Assembly (NCBI GenBank): GCA_021292165.1
Contig: CM037878.1
Span: 248,486,968 to 248,550,967, forward strand
Direction: 5' to 3'
Length of the DNA stretch: 64,000 nucleotides
Origin: Shinisaurus crocodilurus
Taxonomy: Eukaryota; Chordata; Lepidosauria; Squamata; Shinisauridae
Shown: piece after piece, positions 1 to 11,990 of the stretch
How positions within the stretch are numbered: position 1 is the stretch's first letter
How the letters are laid out: the number at the start of each line of letters is the position of its first letter
Program-made: the position numbers and the translations under genes
Notes under the pieces: model-generated
Database searches by the model: none
Seen by the model: only the letters and a program-made list of their open reading frames with translations
What the model was told of the DNA's origin: nothing

Positions 1-213
1 CTGGGCATGGCTTGGTTCCTTCAGTTCAAGGATGGGGAACCATTTTTGTCCTGGGGGCCAAATTGACCCAAGTCCAGGAAGTCAGTAGACCGTATACCAG
101 CAGTGAGTGGGACTATTGCCTAAAGCAGGCAGAGCCACTGATGACATGTGCCCCCACAGACACATTTTGTCACACATGCACAAGTGTACCTGCACATATA
201 CACAGAAAAGAAA

Positions 214-294
214 GATTCCATTCAGAGAATGAAGTGCCAAGATGGAAGTTGAATTGAACCTTCCATCTTGGCACTTCATAGTCTGAATGGAATC
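214..294. repeat. 81-bp hairpin with 35-bp arms
   Basis: Arms at 214-248 and 260-294 pair at 33 of 35 positions around an 11-base loop. The core of one arm is gaagtgccaagatggaag. It could be a small palindromic MITE or a precursor-like RNA hairpin in the BBX intron. The sequence alone does not decide. Confidence 0.85.
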
Positions 295-506
295 TATCCT
301 TTATCCCATGAAGGGTTGATTGTGAGTCTAATGAAATACTGATTTGCTCAAACATTTCATCAAATAGGCTACTTTAAATGAAGGGTATTTGCAGATTTTA
401 TGTAGAGTCTTAATTTAGATTTTGGCGTGGGTAACTAGAGGATATGACAAGAGGTAGTTGACATTCTATGTATGTGTGGTTGTGGTTGTTTTCCTTTGTA
501 AAATAG

Positions 507-749
507 GTCCATCTTCTCAGTGCTGATGGTCTTGAGCATGATGCTGATGAAACAGAAGATGAAGAATCTTCAGAACAGCGAGCTCGCAGGCCTATGAATG
601 CATTCCTTCTGTTCTGCAAACGTCACCGCTCCCTTGTGCGGCAGGAACACCCTCGTCTGGACAATCGTGGTGCTACAAAGATACTGGCAGATTGGTGGTC
701 TGTTCTAGACCCTAAAGAAAAGCAGAAATACACTGACATGGCCAAGGAG
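507..749 (+). CDS. BBX: BBX exon: acidic segment and first part of HMG box
   Basis: This exon encodes 81 residues in phase 0. It opens with [10 protein letters not shown], runs through an acidic stretch ([10 protein letters not shown]) and then into the HMG box ([14 protein letters not shown] ... [13 protein letters not shown] ... [12 protein letters not shown]). The HMG box is an L-shaped three-helix fold that binds the DNA minor groove. Helix 1 and most of helices 2 and 3 are encoded here. The acceptor is the AG at 505-506 and the donor is GAG followed by gtacac at 750. The next exon opens with TACAAGGATGC, restoring KEYKDAFMKANP. An apparent ATG start at 594 is only the internal methionine of RPMNAF. 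The exon continues from coding sequence left of the window. Confidence 0.97.
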
Positions 750-980
750 GTACACAGCAACACTATCAATAGGACTTTCAGTTATGTATTTTTATTGTTC
801 GTACGTACCACATGTCTAGCAACACAATAATATACCATAAACTCATCCGCAATGGGAAGTTCATCACAAATATTTTCTACGGTGAACATTTTAAAAGTAG
901 CATTATGCTTGCAGTTTTAAAAAACACTTTCCATTTCAGAAGATACTATGGCTCTAATGGAGAATTTGATTAAATTTGCA

Positions 981-1100
981 AGCTAGTGTAGCATAGTGGC
1001 CAAGAGACTGAGCTGTGAATCAGAATATCCCTGGTTCAAATGTCATCTCTCATATGAATTGTGTTTCTCCTTTTCCACATTTTGTCAATACTCCCTACTG
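981..1100 (+). repeat. Old tRNA-derived SINE fragment
   Basis: An A-box-like gtagcatagtggccaagag is followed by a B-box-like ctggttcaaat. This spacing is typical of the tRNA-like head of a SINE. The body is too diverged to classify. Confidence 0.5.
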
Positions 1101-2361
1101 TCTTTGATAGCACGCAGTTTATTTATATGGTGGGAGACGTGCTTTAGAGTTTAGATTGTTCCCTATTATCTAGCATGCTTGGTTATGGCTTTCCATGGCA
1201 TTCTGGGGGATTTTCCTCCTGCTCTGGATTAACCAGTTTTTCACGATAAAACAGGAGTTGTAAAGGGAAGGGGTTTGAAGCCCAAATAAGGTGTCTAAGG
1301 CTGCAGTCATATATACCCACTTATTTGTGAGGAAGCATCACTGAGATCAGTGGGACTTACTTCTGACTCTGAGTAGACATTTACAGGATTGCACTGTAAA
1401 CATATACATTTCATATAGAGTGTTTTATATTGTTCACATTTGTCTTCTAGGAAAACCAGAAAACCTGTTTCTATTGTTCTAATAGGAAGATTGCAGTAAT
1501 ATCCATTATATATTTTGTTAATTGTCTTAATTATCAGTATTTATAATGTGCTCAGTCTTGTCAATGCTTGAACCATCCTAGTCAGAACTGTAGAATTGCT
1601 AACATTTTGGTTAAAGAACATCTTGATAACCTCCTCTTTCAGTAGACACAAGAGGACTCCTATTCCTATTATAAAATATAAATGGTTTGCTAGCAAATAT
1701 GCTACAACTGGCTCCTCAAAAGCAAGAGAAACAGTGGTTTTACTCTCTTAAGATTTTCCTTTCAATATAGTTGCTATTGAAACAGACCCCAAGGGTAGAT
1801 TTATTTTAATTAAGGACTTTTTTGAGGACTAACTAGTTGCTGGTAATATGCACTGAATTCTAATCAGGTTTCTTTTATATATATTTACTATCAACTACTT
1901 AAGGCGGTACCATTTTAACTGGAGGTGATTTTTAAATGTGTAATTGATCAGCGGCTTGATAAATAGACCACCAAAGACTCAGCCAGGGACCAAAACAACC
2001 ATCTTTCAGTAAATTGCTTAGACCCTACAATCTGACTCTGTAGATATATGGAGACAGCAACACCCACAAGAAAACTCCCCCTTTCATAGCCTCTAGAATT
2101 CCTTCTTATATGGAGATGCATTTAGCCTCACCTCTTTTAGCAGACATAGTCCAATATGCTGAGATAGGCACCAGAGATTATAGTCATATTATACCTAAGT
2201 ATCTGGCTGTGTAGTTCCTCAAAAATCAGGAACTTACCTTGAAGTAAGCCTTGCTAAAATCAATGAGACTTGCTTCTTGAGTAGACACATTATAGGATTG
2301 CACTGTTAATCATTCTTGTTTAACAAAGTAATTGTAGATGAGCTTGCAAATTATTTACAGC

Positions 2362-2447
2362 ACAATCCTATACGTATCTGCTCAGAAGTAAATCTCATTG
2401 AGTTCAACTGGGGTTGCTGCCAGGTAAGTGGGTATAGGACTGTAATT
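2362..2447. repeat. Palindromic MITE of the atcctat family
   Basis: Reads gcacaatcctatacg, then tcagaagtaaatctcattgag and its near-complement caggtaagtgggtatagga. Similar copies lie at about 1305-1400, 2225-2310, 2785-2870, 12175-12275, 17166-17240 and 38375-38465. The best preserved copy is at 40137. Confidence 0.65.
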
Positions 2448-2961
2448 GTACTTGGAATCTCTTAGAGACAGAATGGAATGCATTACAATCTGGTCTTAGA
2501 GGCAAATTGCATTTAACAGCAATACACAAAGAGAAAGGAGAGAGATGAAATTATAAGCAAAATAAGAGTTATCAACACTAGACAAGCAGAATAAATAAAA
2601 ACTTTATAAGTTGCTTCTGAAAGAGAAAACATTAATTTGACTCAGTAGAAATAGTTAAAATTGAGAAAGCTTTAAACATGTAAAAGAAGGCAGAGCCAAT
2701 AGGCTTTTAACCCAGAGACTCTAAGAAGATGAATGTGAGAATGATTCCACTAATTAGGTGTTCATAATACTGTACTTATCTGATGGGCAGCACAATCCTA
2801 CTCAGAATTAAGTCTCTTTGAGTTCAATGGTGCTTACTCCCAGGTAAGTAGGTATAGGATTGAAGCCTAAAACTATAAAAAATAGCCCAATGCTTTGCCA
2901 ACTGTTATGCTAAGCTATACCTCTGAGAAACCAGCTTTAGCAAACAAGTCCAATGGCCTCT

Positions 2962-4437
2962 TACATTTATTTATTTATTTATTTATTTCTTATATTTATG
3001 AATTGCCCATCTGGCCAGTCACCCGGCCACCCTGGGCGATGTACAATTAAAATGATACAATAAAACAATATAATAAAATATGATAATTAAAACAGTATTA
3101 AAAAATTCTTTTATTCCCGCCTGAACAGCCATGTTTTTAATGCACGGCGGAAGCTCATCACAGAGGGGGCATGGCGAAGGTCACTAGGGAGGGAGTTCCA
3201 TAATGTGGGGGCCGCCACAGAGAAGGCCCTCTTCCTAGTCCCCACCAGCCTGGCTGATGGGATAAGGAGAAGGCCGTCCGTGGCAGATCTTGTTGAGCGG
3301 CCTACTTGATGTTGCTGGAGGCGCTCCTTGAGCCGTGTAGAGCTGGACCGGAGCCGTGTAGGGTTTTAAAGGTCAAAACCAACACCTTGAATTCGGCTCG
3401 GCAAGCAACTAGTAGCCAGTGCAACTCATTAAGCACTGGCGTGATGTGATCACGCCGGCGGCTGCACTTAATCAGGCAAGCCGCCGCGTTCTGTACCAGT
3501 TGAAGCTTCCGAACTGTCTTCCAGGGTAACCCCACGTAGAGCACATTACAGTAGTCTAGGCGAGAGGAGACCAAGGCATGAACCACTGATGGGAGCAGAT
3601 GATTAGGAAGGTAGGGGCGCAGCTGCCGTATCAGATGGAGTTGATACAGCGCTGCCCGGCTCACAGCTGCCACCTGAGCCTCCATGGACAGCTTGGGACC
3701 TGGTCCTTCAGGGGTAGATGTACCCCATTCAGCACCAGGTCAACATCCCCTAACCTTCCCATGTCTCCCACCAGAAGTACCTCGGTCTTGTCAGGGTTCA
3801 GTTTCAGCATGTTCCTTCCCATCCAGCCACCACTGCCTCCAGGCACTTGGACAGGGTCTCAACGGCCAACCTCGGTGAGGACTTGAAACAGAGGTAGAGC
3901 TGCGTGTCATCCGCATATTGATGACACCGCACCCCAAACCTCCTGATGATAGCCCCCAGCGGCTTTAGGTAGATGTTGAATAGCATCGGGGAGAGGATGG
4001 AACCCTGCGGCACCCCACAAGTGAGCAGCTGAGGGTCCGAAGCCTCCTCCCCAAGAACTACCCTCTGGTACCTTCCAGAGAGGAAGGACCGGAACCACTG
4101 CAATACAGTGCCTCCCACGCCCAACCCCTCCAGGCGGTCCAGGAGGATACCGTGATCCACGGTATCAAAAGCCGCTGAGAGATCGAGGAGGACTAGGAAG
4201 GAGCATTCGCCCCTATCCAAGACCCCCCTCATATCATCCACCAAGGCTACCAAGGCCGTCTCCGTCCCATGTCCAGGCCTGAAGCCCGACTGGCATGGAT
4301 CTGAGTAATCGGCTTCATCCAATTGTGCCTTCAACTGAGCCCCCACCACTCGCTCGATCACCTTGCCCAGAAATGGCAAATTGGAGACTGGGCGAAAGTT
4401 GTTCAGGTCTTGGGGATCCAAGGAGGGCTTCTTTAGA
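2962..4437 (-). mobile_element. L2-clade LINE, 5'-truncated, decayed
   Basis: Read on the minus strand, 4421-3804 encodes an L2-type reverse transcriptase with LLDLSAAFDTVDHGILLDRL, CGVPQGSILSPMLFNIYL and the catalytic motif HQYADDTQLYL. A second open piece at 3685-3302 carries the downstream LDYCNVLY, LQLVQNAAACL and HITPVLNELHWL motifs. A frameshift separates the two. The 3' UTR and an AATA-rich tail (read as tttattta on the plus strand) end near 2962. The APE-type endonuclease end is missing, as usual for 5'-truncated copies. Confidence 0.9.
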
Positions 4438-5014
4438 AAAACAAATTAGAAAAACAAAAATCCATCTGGGAGCTAAAAGGACAAAAAATGCCCCGTACCT
4501 CCCACGCTGGTTGGAGCAGGCCAGCAGGGCTTTGGGAGTGGTGAATGGTCCACCAGTTAACTCCCCACTCCCATCCCACTTACGATGGCTCCATTAGCAG
4601 ATCTTTTGAATAATGTCCTACTGATGTATAATTCCTAACAGTTTGAAAGATTCAAGAATTAACAATTTTACCAAAACCAGGACAATGGCCACCTGATAAA
4701 ATCATTTTGACCAAACTCCCTCCTATGTATGATATAAAAATACTGGGCAGTATCCAAGACTGCCACTCAATCTTTGCTGCTTCTGTTGTGCTCAAGGGTC
4801 CCATTGCCAGCGCAACAGGAACTGGTGCTTCCAAAAGGAAACACTAGTTTTTGGAATGGAACTGGTCAGCGGAGCTCCCTTCTGCAGACTCCACTGACTT
4901 TGCTGCGCTGTTCTGGAAACAAGCATTTCCGCTTGCTTTGGGAGCCACTGGGTTCCCATTGTGCTGGTGGTAGATCCCATTAGCATGGGGGCAGTATATT
5001 GGATACTGACTTTA

Positions 5015-5290
5015 TAGATTTCTTATTTATCTAAAATATTTATATACCGCACATCCAAATGATTTCAGGGCAGATTTCAGTGTAGCATCAGGAAAATAAA
5101 ATTCATATAAAACAAGCAATCAGTACAAAAACAGCAGATAAGACCCAAAATACAATACTTTAAGTGCCTAAGGTGAATGAAAGGTTTTTTGCCTGGCATC
5201 TAAAAGATTGTGAAGTTGGGTCCAAATGACCTCCCCGGGGAGGGCATTTTATAATTGGGGCACCACAACGAACCACCCGCCCCACTCCTT
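5015..5290 (-). mobile_element. Old LINE 3' tail, L2-like
   Basis: Minus-strand tail resembling an L2-type 3' UTR: a tttatttaaaatatttatataccgc end followed leftward in the element by a degraded cctggcatctaaaag and gggagggcattt region. It resembles the copy at 48240. Confidence 0.45.
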
Positions 5291-6407
5291 ATATTACTGT
5301 ATCCCAAACAGAGTTGTTCCAAATAGGTGAATAGTGGATAAGATCTGTAGAAATTTAAATATGATTAATTATTGAATCCGAATAATTCTGATCTGATTAA
5401 ATTACAGGCTGTTTTCTAAAAAGATAGCCAAAAATAATGGAATCCAGTAGTTTTCTGGAAATATGGAAATTTGAAATAAATTCTTTACTGATACGGGGGG
5501 GAAATGTCCTATGGGATTTTTAACTTTCCCTTTTGATGTAGGAAACCTTTGTTCACAGTGGAAGACTAATAACACTCCTGTGAGAAGTGACAGATCAGAA
5601 ATTGCTAACAATAGTGTATTTAAAAAAACACTATGCCTATAGTGATATGATTTCCCTGTTGCTTGGTTCTGAAAGAAAGTCTCACATTATTAAAAAGAAA
5701 TAGAGCAAAGTGTGTTCAATGCAGTAACATTAATTCCATGAATGTGTATGAGATATGCAATTAAGTTTATAATTTTAATTCTTTCTGCAGTTTAGGTATG
5801 CAGGAGTGAAATTCAGCAGTAATTAGTATTAAAAAAAAAAAAAAACATGCCACAGAGTCCCCTCAACACTCCTCTGTGGTAAAGTGTTGAAGAAAATACG
5901 CATGGGAAATGCTTTTATTTTCAATGGCATTTCTTCCATTTTCACTGTAATTCGGCTTTGTTCTGAACAGTGATAATACAATGTGGCCCATGAGCTAGGT
6001 CTCAGGTTCAACATTACTATCAACAAAGAAATCTCAGAGCAAATCCAAATTTTTCGAGCCTTCTCTGCTTACAGCTCTTTAGACAACAGCCATGATTTTT
6101 TTTTTTTTTTTTACAGTATTGGTCAGTTATTCAGAGATGATAGATACTTGTACTGTACTTTTAAATATCATTAGAGAATCATGATAGTTTCAGGTTCATT
6201 AACTAGCTGTTAGAAGAGGCCAAAGGGTAAATGAACACAAATGCTAAGTTGCTCTATTCCCAAAAATATATTTGATAGGTGTCAAAGCTGCCATTTCCAA
6301 CAAGACATAAGGTAAGTTGAAGAGGCTGTCTTTCTGATCACCTGACAAAAATTAAAAATTATAATTAAGTATAACACATAGGAAAAATATTGATTATCAG
6401 TGAACAT

Positions 6408-6627
6408 GAGAGCCACTGTTGTGTAGTGGTTAGAGCATTCAACTGAGTCTTGGGAGATCTGGATTCTAGTCCCTACTCAGCCATGAAGCTCACTGGATGA
6501 CTTTGGGCCAGTCATTGCCTCAGCCTAACCTACCTCACAGCGTTGTAACAAAAAAAGAGAGCGAGAATTATGTATGCTGCCTTGGACTCCTTGGGATAAT
6601 TGTAATAAGTAAATAAATAAGCAAATA
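6408..6627 (+). repeat. tRNA-derived SINE with L2-like tail
   Basis: The head has an A box (gtgtagtggttagagc) and a B box (ggattctagtccc). The body matches gactttgggccagtca and cctaacctacctcaca, and the tail is an AATAAATAAATAA run. It is an older member of the family seen intact at 10898. Confidence 0.85.
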
Positions 6628-6939
6628 TGGGAGACATTGTTTTTATATACTGCATGCTGTTTAACTGCCTCCTTAGTTAAAATTTGTCTGGATTGTAAAG
6701 TTCATGGTAGTTTTTCTTGGTGGAATTACCCACATTTCCTAGTCTAGAGATTATTAGAGCCCAGATTTTTAATTTATGAAATTAACATTCACTTTTACCT
6801 GTTGGTATAGCACAGGAGCTTTTAAAAAAGTTGAGCCATTGATGCTTTGAGAAATGTTTTTATGTAGTAGTTCCATGATCTCAGTAGGTAATCCATAAAG
6901 CCATATATTGCAATATGTTCACAAACACACACACACAAG

Positions 6940-7608
6940 CAGGACCGGTGCAGGGCAGTTTGGCGCCCTAGGCTAAATTATATTTAGCGCCCCCCCTCTC
7001 GTTCCGTGGGGGGGGCTCAGGAAAGCAGCCCTGCTCTGCAACCTCCCGCCCCCCCCCCCCGCCACAGGACCCCTCCCCGCACACTGCCGCTGCCGCCCCC
7101 CACCTACCTTCCCACGCCTCCTCCGAAAAGGGACCCCCGCGCTCTGTTTTTGGCCGGGGGAAACCAGAGCAACAGGGCTGTTTAAGCCCTGTTGCCCTGG
7201 TTCTTCCCGCCAAAACAGAGCGCGGGCGGGGCTCCGGAAACAGCGCGGAGAAGGTAGGTGTCGGGGGGGAGGCGGCGCGGAGGCGAGGCGAGGTGGGAGG
7301 GAGGCGGCGCGGGGGGGGAGGCGGTGCAGAGGCGAGGCGAGGTGGGGGGGAGGCGGCGCAGAAGCGAGGCGAGGCGCGGTGGGAGGCGGCGCGGAGGCGA
7401 GGCAAGGTGGGGGGGAGGCGCCCAGGCTCGGCCCCACCACTACAAGTCCGGGCGCAATCCCCCGCACTGACCTGGCTTTCTCGGAGAGGCGGACGGGCGG
7501 GCAGGGCAGGAGCGCGCCGGCAGCGAAGAGGAGCGCAGCGTTCTGCGCCCTCTTCCGCTACGCGCCCTAGGCAACAGCCTAGTTGGCCTAGCGGTAGCGC
7601 CGGCCCTG
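6940..7608. mobile_element. hAT-like DNA element with GC-rich VNTR core
   Basis: The ends are caggaccggtgcagggca and gcgccggccctg, a near-perfect terminal inverted repeat beginning CAGGNCCGG, and both sides carry ggcgccctaggc or its complement. About 7255-7425 is a G-rich tandem array built of gaggcggcgcggaggcgaggcgaggtggg-like units. No transposase is encoded, so it is non-autonomous. The long frames here are composition artefacts. Confidence 0.7.
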
Positions 7609-8536
7609 TTTACACACACCCCACATAGAAAACTGTCATGTGAGGGAGGACTCTAGCCTAGGCTTTCCCTGACATACTAGGCCTCTGTGTGGAGGCCATT
7701 ATTTTCTACAGAAGCGCCTTCAAGCATTTGGCATCCTACCTGCAGTCTGAAGTAGAATAGCCCAGATATGGGTTTACTGCCTCAAACACTAAGTCACAGT
7801 CTCAGGATCAGACACTGAAGTTCGAGTACCCAGCAGGCAATGGGGGGGGGGGAACCACACCAGAAGCACATTTTATGCTCCAATTTTCTCTCCATATATT
7901 TGATGCCACTGGACAAGAGTTGATTGCTCAGCTTGGCCTCGGTCTGAACAAGTAAAAGGGCCCACCAAACACAGTGGGCTGCAGGAAGTAAGACTGCTTG
8001 CCCCCGCCCCATCCTTGAGTGTCCTGGAAGAAGCCTGGTATCAGGGACTTGTTTAGCCTAGCTATGTAGCAAAATGACTGGGTAGAATCCTGAAATGGTA
8101 GAATGGTCCCTACAGTGGCGGATGCCATTTTGGGGGGGGGGGGGGGAAGCACACACACATAAAACACTATTTCCAAGCAAAAACTATGTGAGAGAAAAAG
8201 CAATGAGAGGAATAGAGGAATGTTAGTTTTCTATTTACAGAAATATAAATAGCATAAGGGAAATGTAAATTCATTTTTAAAAAAAGAAATAGAGGCAAAA
8301 TAGGGGAGTATTCCCAACCTATCTGAAGTGGCACTGTAGTATACTAGCTGAGGATACTACCACCTCATTCAGGCCATAGTGTTTTTCAGGAGGAAACTAG
8401 ACATTATAAAGCAGTAGTCCTGTGTCAAATCCATCCCCCTACTCCTGGTAACCTGTAGTTCAGCTTCTCATGGCCAGGCCTAGGAATATTAAACTGAACA
8501 TTTCCCTGCCCCTGCTCCACAACATAACACCAGGAC

Positions 8537-8704
8537 CAGGACCGGTGCAAGGTAGTTTGGTGCCCTAGGCAAGATCAGATATTTAGCGCCCCCCCGCTTC
8601 CCACTTGAGAGCGCTGTATTTTTTTTTCAAGGCGTTTCTGGCGCCCCCTTTAGCCCTGCACCCTAGGCAGCTGCCTAGTTGGCCTAATGGTGGCACCGGC
8701 CCTG
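8537..8704. mobile_element. Short relative of the 6940 element
   Basis: Same ends (caggaccggtgc and gcaccggccctg) and the same ggtgccctaggc subterminal motif, but only 168 bp long and without the GC-rich VNTR. It supports the boundaries assigned to the larger copy. Confidence 0.75.
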
Positions 8705-9510
8705 CACACAAGACACAAAGCCAAAATTGCGGCTGTTTCTGGCTCATAATTCATGAGGGCATGCTGGTGCACGCTGCCTGATTGTTCTCACTTGGTTCCT
8801 CCCACCAGCAGAAGCAGCTAAACCAACCAGAAACTCACCAGGAGGAAAAAGTGCAACAAACCCTGGCTTCAGATTGTAGCTTGTTAGGAGAGTGACAAAC
8901 CAGGAGTCTCAGCTTGGATATAATGCTAAGCTTTTGTTCCCCAGTAAGTTTCTGGTTACTTTAGGCACTCTTGCTGGTGAAAGGAGCCAAGCTGGAGTGA
9001 CACTGTGTGCAACTGCGAACAGTGAGAATGTAATAAAAAGTTACAGCTTTTCTTATGAGAACCATAAGCAACATCTGTTGAACATATATTTATTTGTTTA
9101 GCCTATCCATTTTCACCATGAATACTACTTCCATTTTACACAGAAAATAAAAGGGAGGCATTGGAATCTGGTTCTTTTGTGCATTGGTAGAGCAAAAATC
9201 AATTTTTCCTCACATTTTCCAAGTGGATGCATCTTTTTATTTCTAACACACACACACAAAACCACTGTCAAGAATTGTACTACTGCATTTAAACCTATGG
9301 ATAATAAACTTGCTTATTGGTGTTTGCAGCCAGAGTACTTATCCATAAAGGCACACACTCTGCAGCTGGCTGGCTACAAGAGTAAAGTAAGAAGCATCAT
9401 AATCCAGAGGGGCAGCTCAAGAGTGATAACTGTCCCATGCACTGAAATTCTCAACTGAAAGCTTTGGGGAATAAGAAGCCCAGAATGATATCTAATATAA
9501 TAGCTACCTA

Positions 9511-9680
9511 AATTTATTTTATTTATTTATTATATTTATACCCCGCCTTTTTTCCCGCAAGGAACCCAAGGCGGCTTACATAGTCCTCCTCCTCTCCATG
9601 TTATCCTAACAACAACCCTGTGAGGTAGGTTAGACTGAGAGTCAGTGACTGGCCCAAAGTCACCCAGTGAGCTTCATGTA
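9511..9680 (-). repeat. tRNA-derived SINE, 3' part only
   Basis: Minus-strand copy: tatttataccccgcc tail, ggaacccaaggcggcttacat and ccctgtgaggtaggttag body. It stops at gagcttcatg, so the tRNA-like head is missing, and abuts L2 coding sequence directly. Confidence 0.85.
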
Positions 9681-11935
9681 ATTCCCGCTCCGAAGACGAT
9701 CGAACACGGGTTAGCGCTGCATCTTCAGCCTACCGAGTGGCGGTGAAGGCAGCAAAAAAGAGTTTCTGTGCTGCCTCCTTTGCGTCTGCGGAGTGCTGTC
9801 CCAGGAGGCTGTTCCAAGTGGTCCAGAGTCTGGTCGGTCCAGTCGCTCCAGACCCACTGGAACAGTCTAAAGCCTCCTGTGAGGCTTTAGCGAAGCACTT
9901 CGCAGATAAAATTGATCTGATTAGGAGTGGGATATCGTGCGTCGTGGACACAGGGAGTGAGCGGGAGGAGGCCAATGGCAGACCGGTTTTGTGGGATCGG
10001 TTCCGGCTTCTTCCTTCTGATGAAGTGGACAAGGTGCTTCTATCTGTGAGGCCGACCACCTGCTTGTTTGATCCTTGCCCGTCCTGGCTCATTATGAGCT
10101 GTAGGGAGAGACTGGGTGAGGGGATCAAGGCGGTGGTGAATGCCTCCCTCGAGGAGGGAGTGATGCCATCAGCCCTCAAGGAGGCAGTAATAAGACCGCT
10201 TCTAAAGAAGCCCTCCTTGGATCCCCAGGATTTAAACAACTTTCGCCCAGTCTCCAATTTACCATTTCTGGGCAAGGTGATCAAGCGGGTGGTGGGTGCT
10301 CAGTTGAAGGCACACTTGGATGAAGCCGATTATTTAGATCCGTGCCAGTCGGGCTTCAGGTCTGGACATGGGACGGAGACGGCCTTGGTCACCTTGGTGG
10401 ATGATATGAGGAGGGCTTTGGATAGGGGTGAATGCTCATTTCTAGCCCTCCTCGATCTCTCAGCAGCTTTTGATACCATTGACCACGGTATCCTCCTGGA
10501 CCGCCTGGAGGGGTTGGGCTTGGGAGGCACTGTATTGCAGTGGTTCCGGTTCTTCCTCTCTGGAAGGTACCAGAGGGTAGTTCTCGGGGAGGAGGCTTCG
10601 GACCCTCGGCTACTCACTTGTGGAGTGCCGCAGGGTTCCATCCTCCCCCCGATGCTATTCAACAGCTACCTCAAGCCGCTGGGAGCTATCATCAGGAGGT
10701 TTGGGGTGCGGTGTCATCAGTATGCGGATGACACGCAGCTCTACCTCTCTTTCAAGTCCTCACTGAGGTTGGCCGTTGAGACCCTGTCCAAGTGCCTGGA
10801 GGCAGTGGCTGGATGGATGGGAAGGAACATGCTGAAACTGAACCCCGACAAGACCGAGGTACTGCTGGTGGGGGACAAGGGGAGGTTAGGGGATGTTAGC
10901 CAGTGTGGCGTAGTGGTTAGAGTGTTGGACTGGGACTCGGGAGATCTGGGTTCTAGTCCCCGCTCGGCCATGAAACCACTGGGTGACTTTGGGCCAGTCA
11001 CTGACTCTCAGCCTAACCTACCTCACAGGGTTGTTGTGAGGATAAAATGGAGAGGAGAAGGAGGAGGATTATGTAAACCACCTTGGGTTCCTTGCAGGAA
11101 AAAAGGCGGGGTATAAATATAATAAATAAATAAATAAATGTTGACCTGGTGCTGAATGGGGTACATCTACCCCTGAAGGACCAGGTCCGCAGCTTAGGGG
11201 TCATTCTAGACTCCCAGCTGTCCATGGAGGCTGAGGTGGCAGCTGTGAGCCGGGCGGCGCTGTATCAACTCCATCTGATACGGCAGCTGCGCCCCTACCT
11301 TCCTAATCACCTGCTCCCATCAGTGGTTCATGCCTTGGTCTCCTCTCGCCTAGACTACTGTAATGCTTTCTACGTGGTGTTACCCTTGAAGACGGTTCGG
11401 AAGCTACAGCTGGTACAGAACGCAGCGGCTTGCCTGGTTAAAGGCAGCCACCGGCGGGATCACATCACGCCAGTGCTTAAGGAGTTGCACTGGCTACCAG
11501 TTGCTTGCCGAGCCGAATTCAAGGTGTTGGTTTTGACCTTTAAAACCCTATACGGCTCCGGTCCAGTCTATCTCAAGGAGCGTCTCCAGCAACACCAAGT
11601 GGGCCGCTCAACAACATTTGCCACGGATGGCCTTCTCCTTGTCCCTTCAGCCAGAGCAGCTAGACTGGTGGGGATGAGGAAGAGGGCCTTTTCTGTGGCG
11701 GCCCGGTACTGTGGAACTCTCTCCCGAGTGACTTCCGCCATGCCCTCTCTCTGCTGAGCTTCTGTCGCTCATTAAAAACCTGGTTGTTCAGGCGGGAATA
11801 TGGGGTGGGTTAAGATTTTAAAATTTTTATATTGTTTTAAATGTATTTTATTGTTTTTATTCTGTGTACATCGCCCAGGGTGGCTGGTTGCCGGCCAGAT
11901 GGGCGATAAATAAATATAAATAAATAATAATAATA
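9681..11935 (+). mobile_element. L2-clade LINE with open reverse-transcriptase frame, split by a SINE
   Basis: An L2 LINE in BBX orientation. The plus-strand frame from 9737 encodes the reverse transcriptase: FRPVSNLPFLGKVI, LLDLSAAFDTIDHGILLDRL, CGVPQGSILPPMLF and catalytic YADD at 10721-10732. The frame is broken only by a SINE at 10898-11137. Removing the SINE and its duplicated target brings the frame back into register, and it stays open to 11757 through LDYCNAFY, LQLVQNAAACL and HITPVLKELHWL. The 3' UTR ends in an AATAAATA/AATAAT tail at about 11935. The endonuclease end is truncated. Confidence 0.92.
10898..11137 (+). repeat. Full-length tRNA-derived SINE inserted in the L2
   Basis: A 240-bp SINE: tRNA-like head with A box tggcgtagtggttagag and B box ggttctagtcc, body with gactttgggccagtcact, and tail ggcggggtataaatataataaataaa. 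The target duplication ATGTT lies at 10893-10897 and 11138-11142. The empty site is visible in the L2 copy at about 44940. The tail resembles the L2 3' end, suggesting mobilisation by L2 (inference). Confidence 0.93.
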
Positions 11936-11945
11936 ATAATAATAA

Positions 11946-11990
11946 TGATGGCCGAGTGGGGACTAGAACCCGGATCTCCTGAGTTCTTGG
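11946..11990 (-). repeat. SINE fragment beside the L2 tail
   Basis: About 45 bp (atggccgagtggggactaga, then acccggatctcc) matching the antisense of the SINE head, next to the AATAAT tail of the L2. Confidence 0.7.

Noticed and set aside
594..830. Short HMG-box protein starting at 594
   Set aside because: The match to BBX continues upstream to the acceptor at 506 and the frame past 749 is intron; it is one internal exon.
7258..7628. Arginine/glycine-rich and proline/alanine-rich frames on both strands
   Set aside because: They are artefacts of the GC-rich tandem array in a hAT-like element, open on several frames at once.
10898..10975. tRNA gene
   Set aside because: It has A and B boxes but continues into a SINE body and repeats many times in the window; no cloverleaf with proper acceptor stem was seen.
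9737..11116. 459-codon frame, the longest in the window, as a host gene
   Set aside because: It is L2 reverse transcriptase running into a SINE; the last 70 or so codons are translated SINE.
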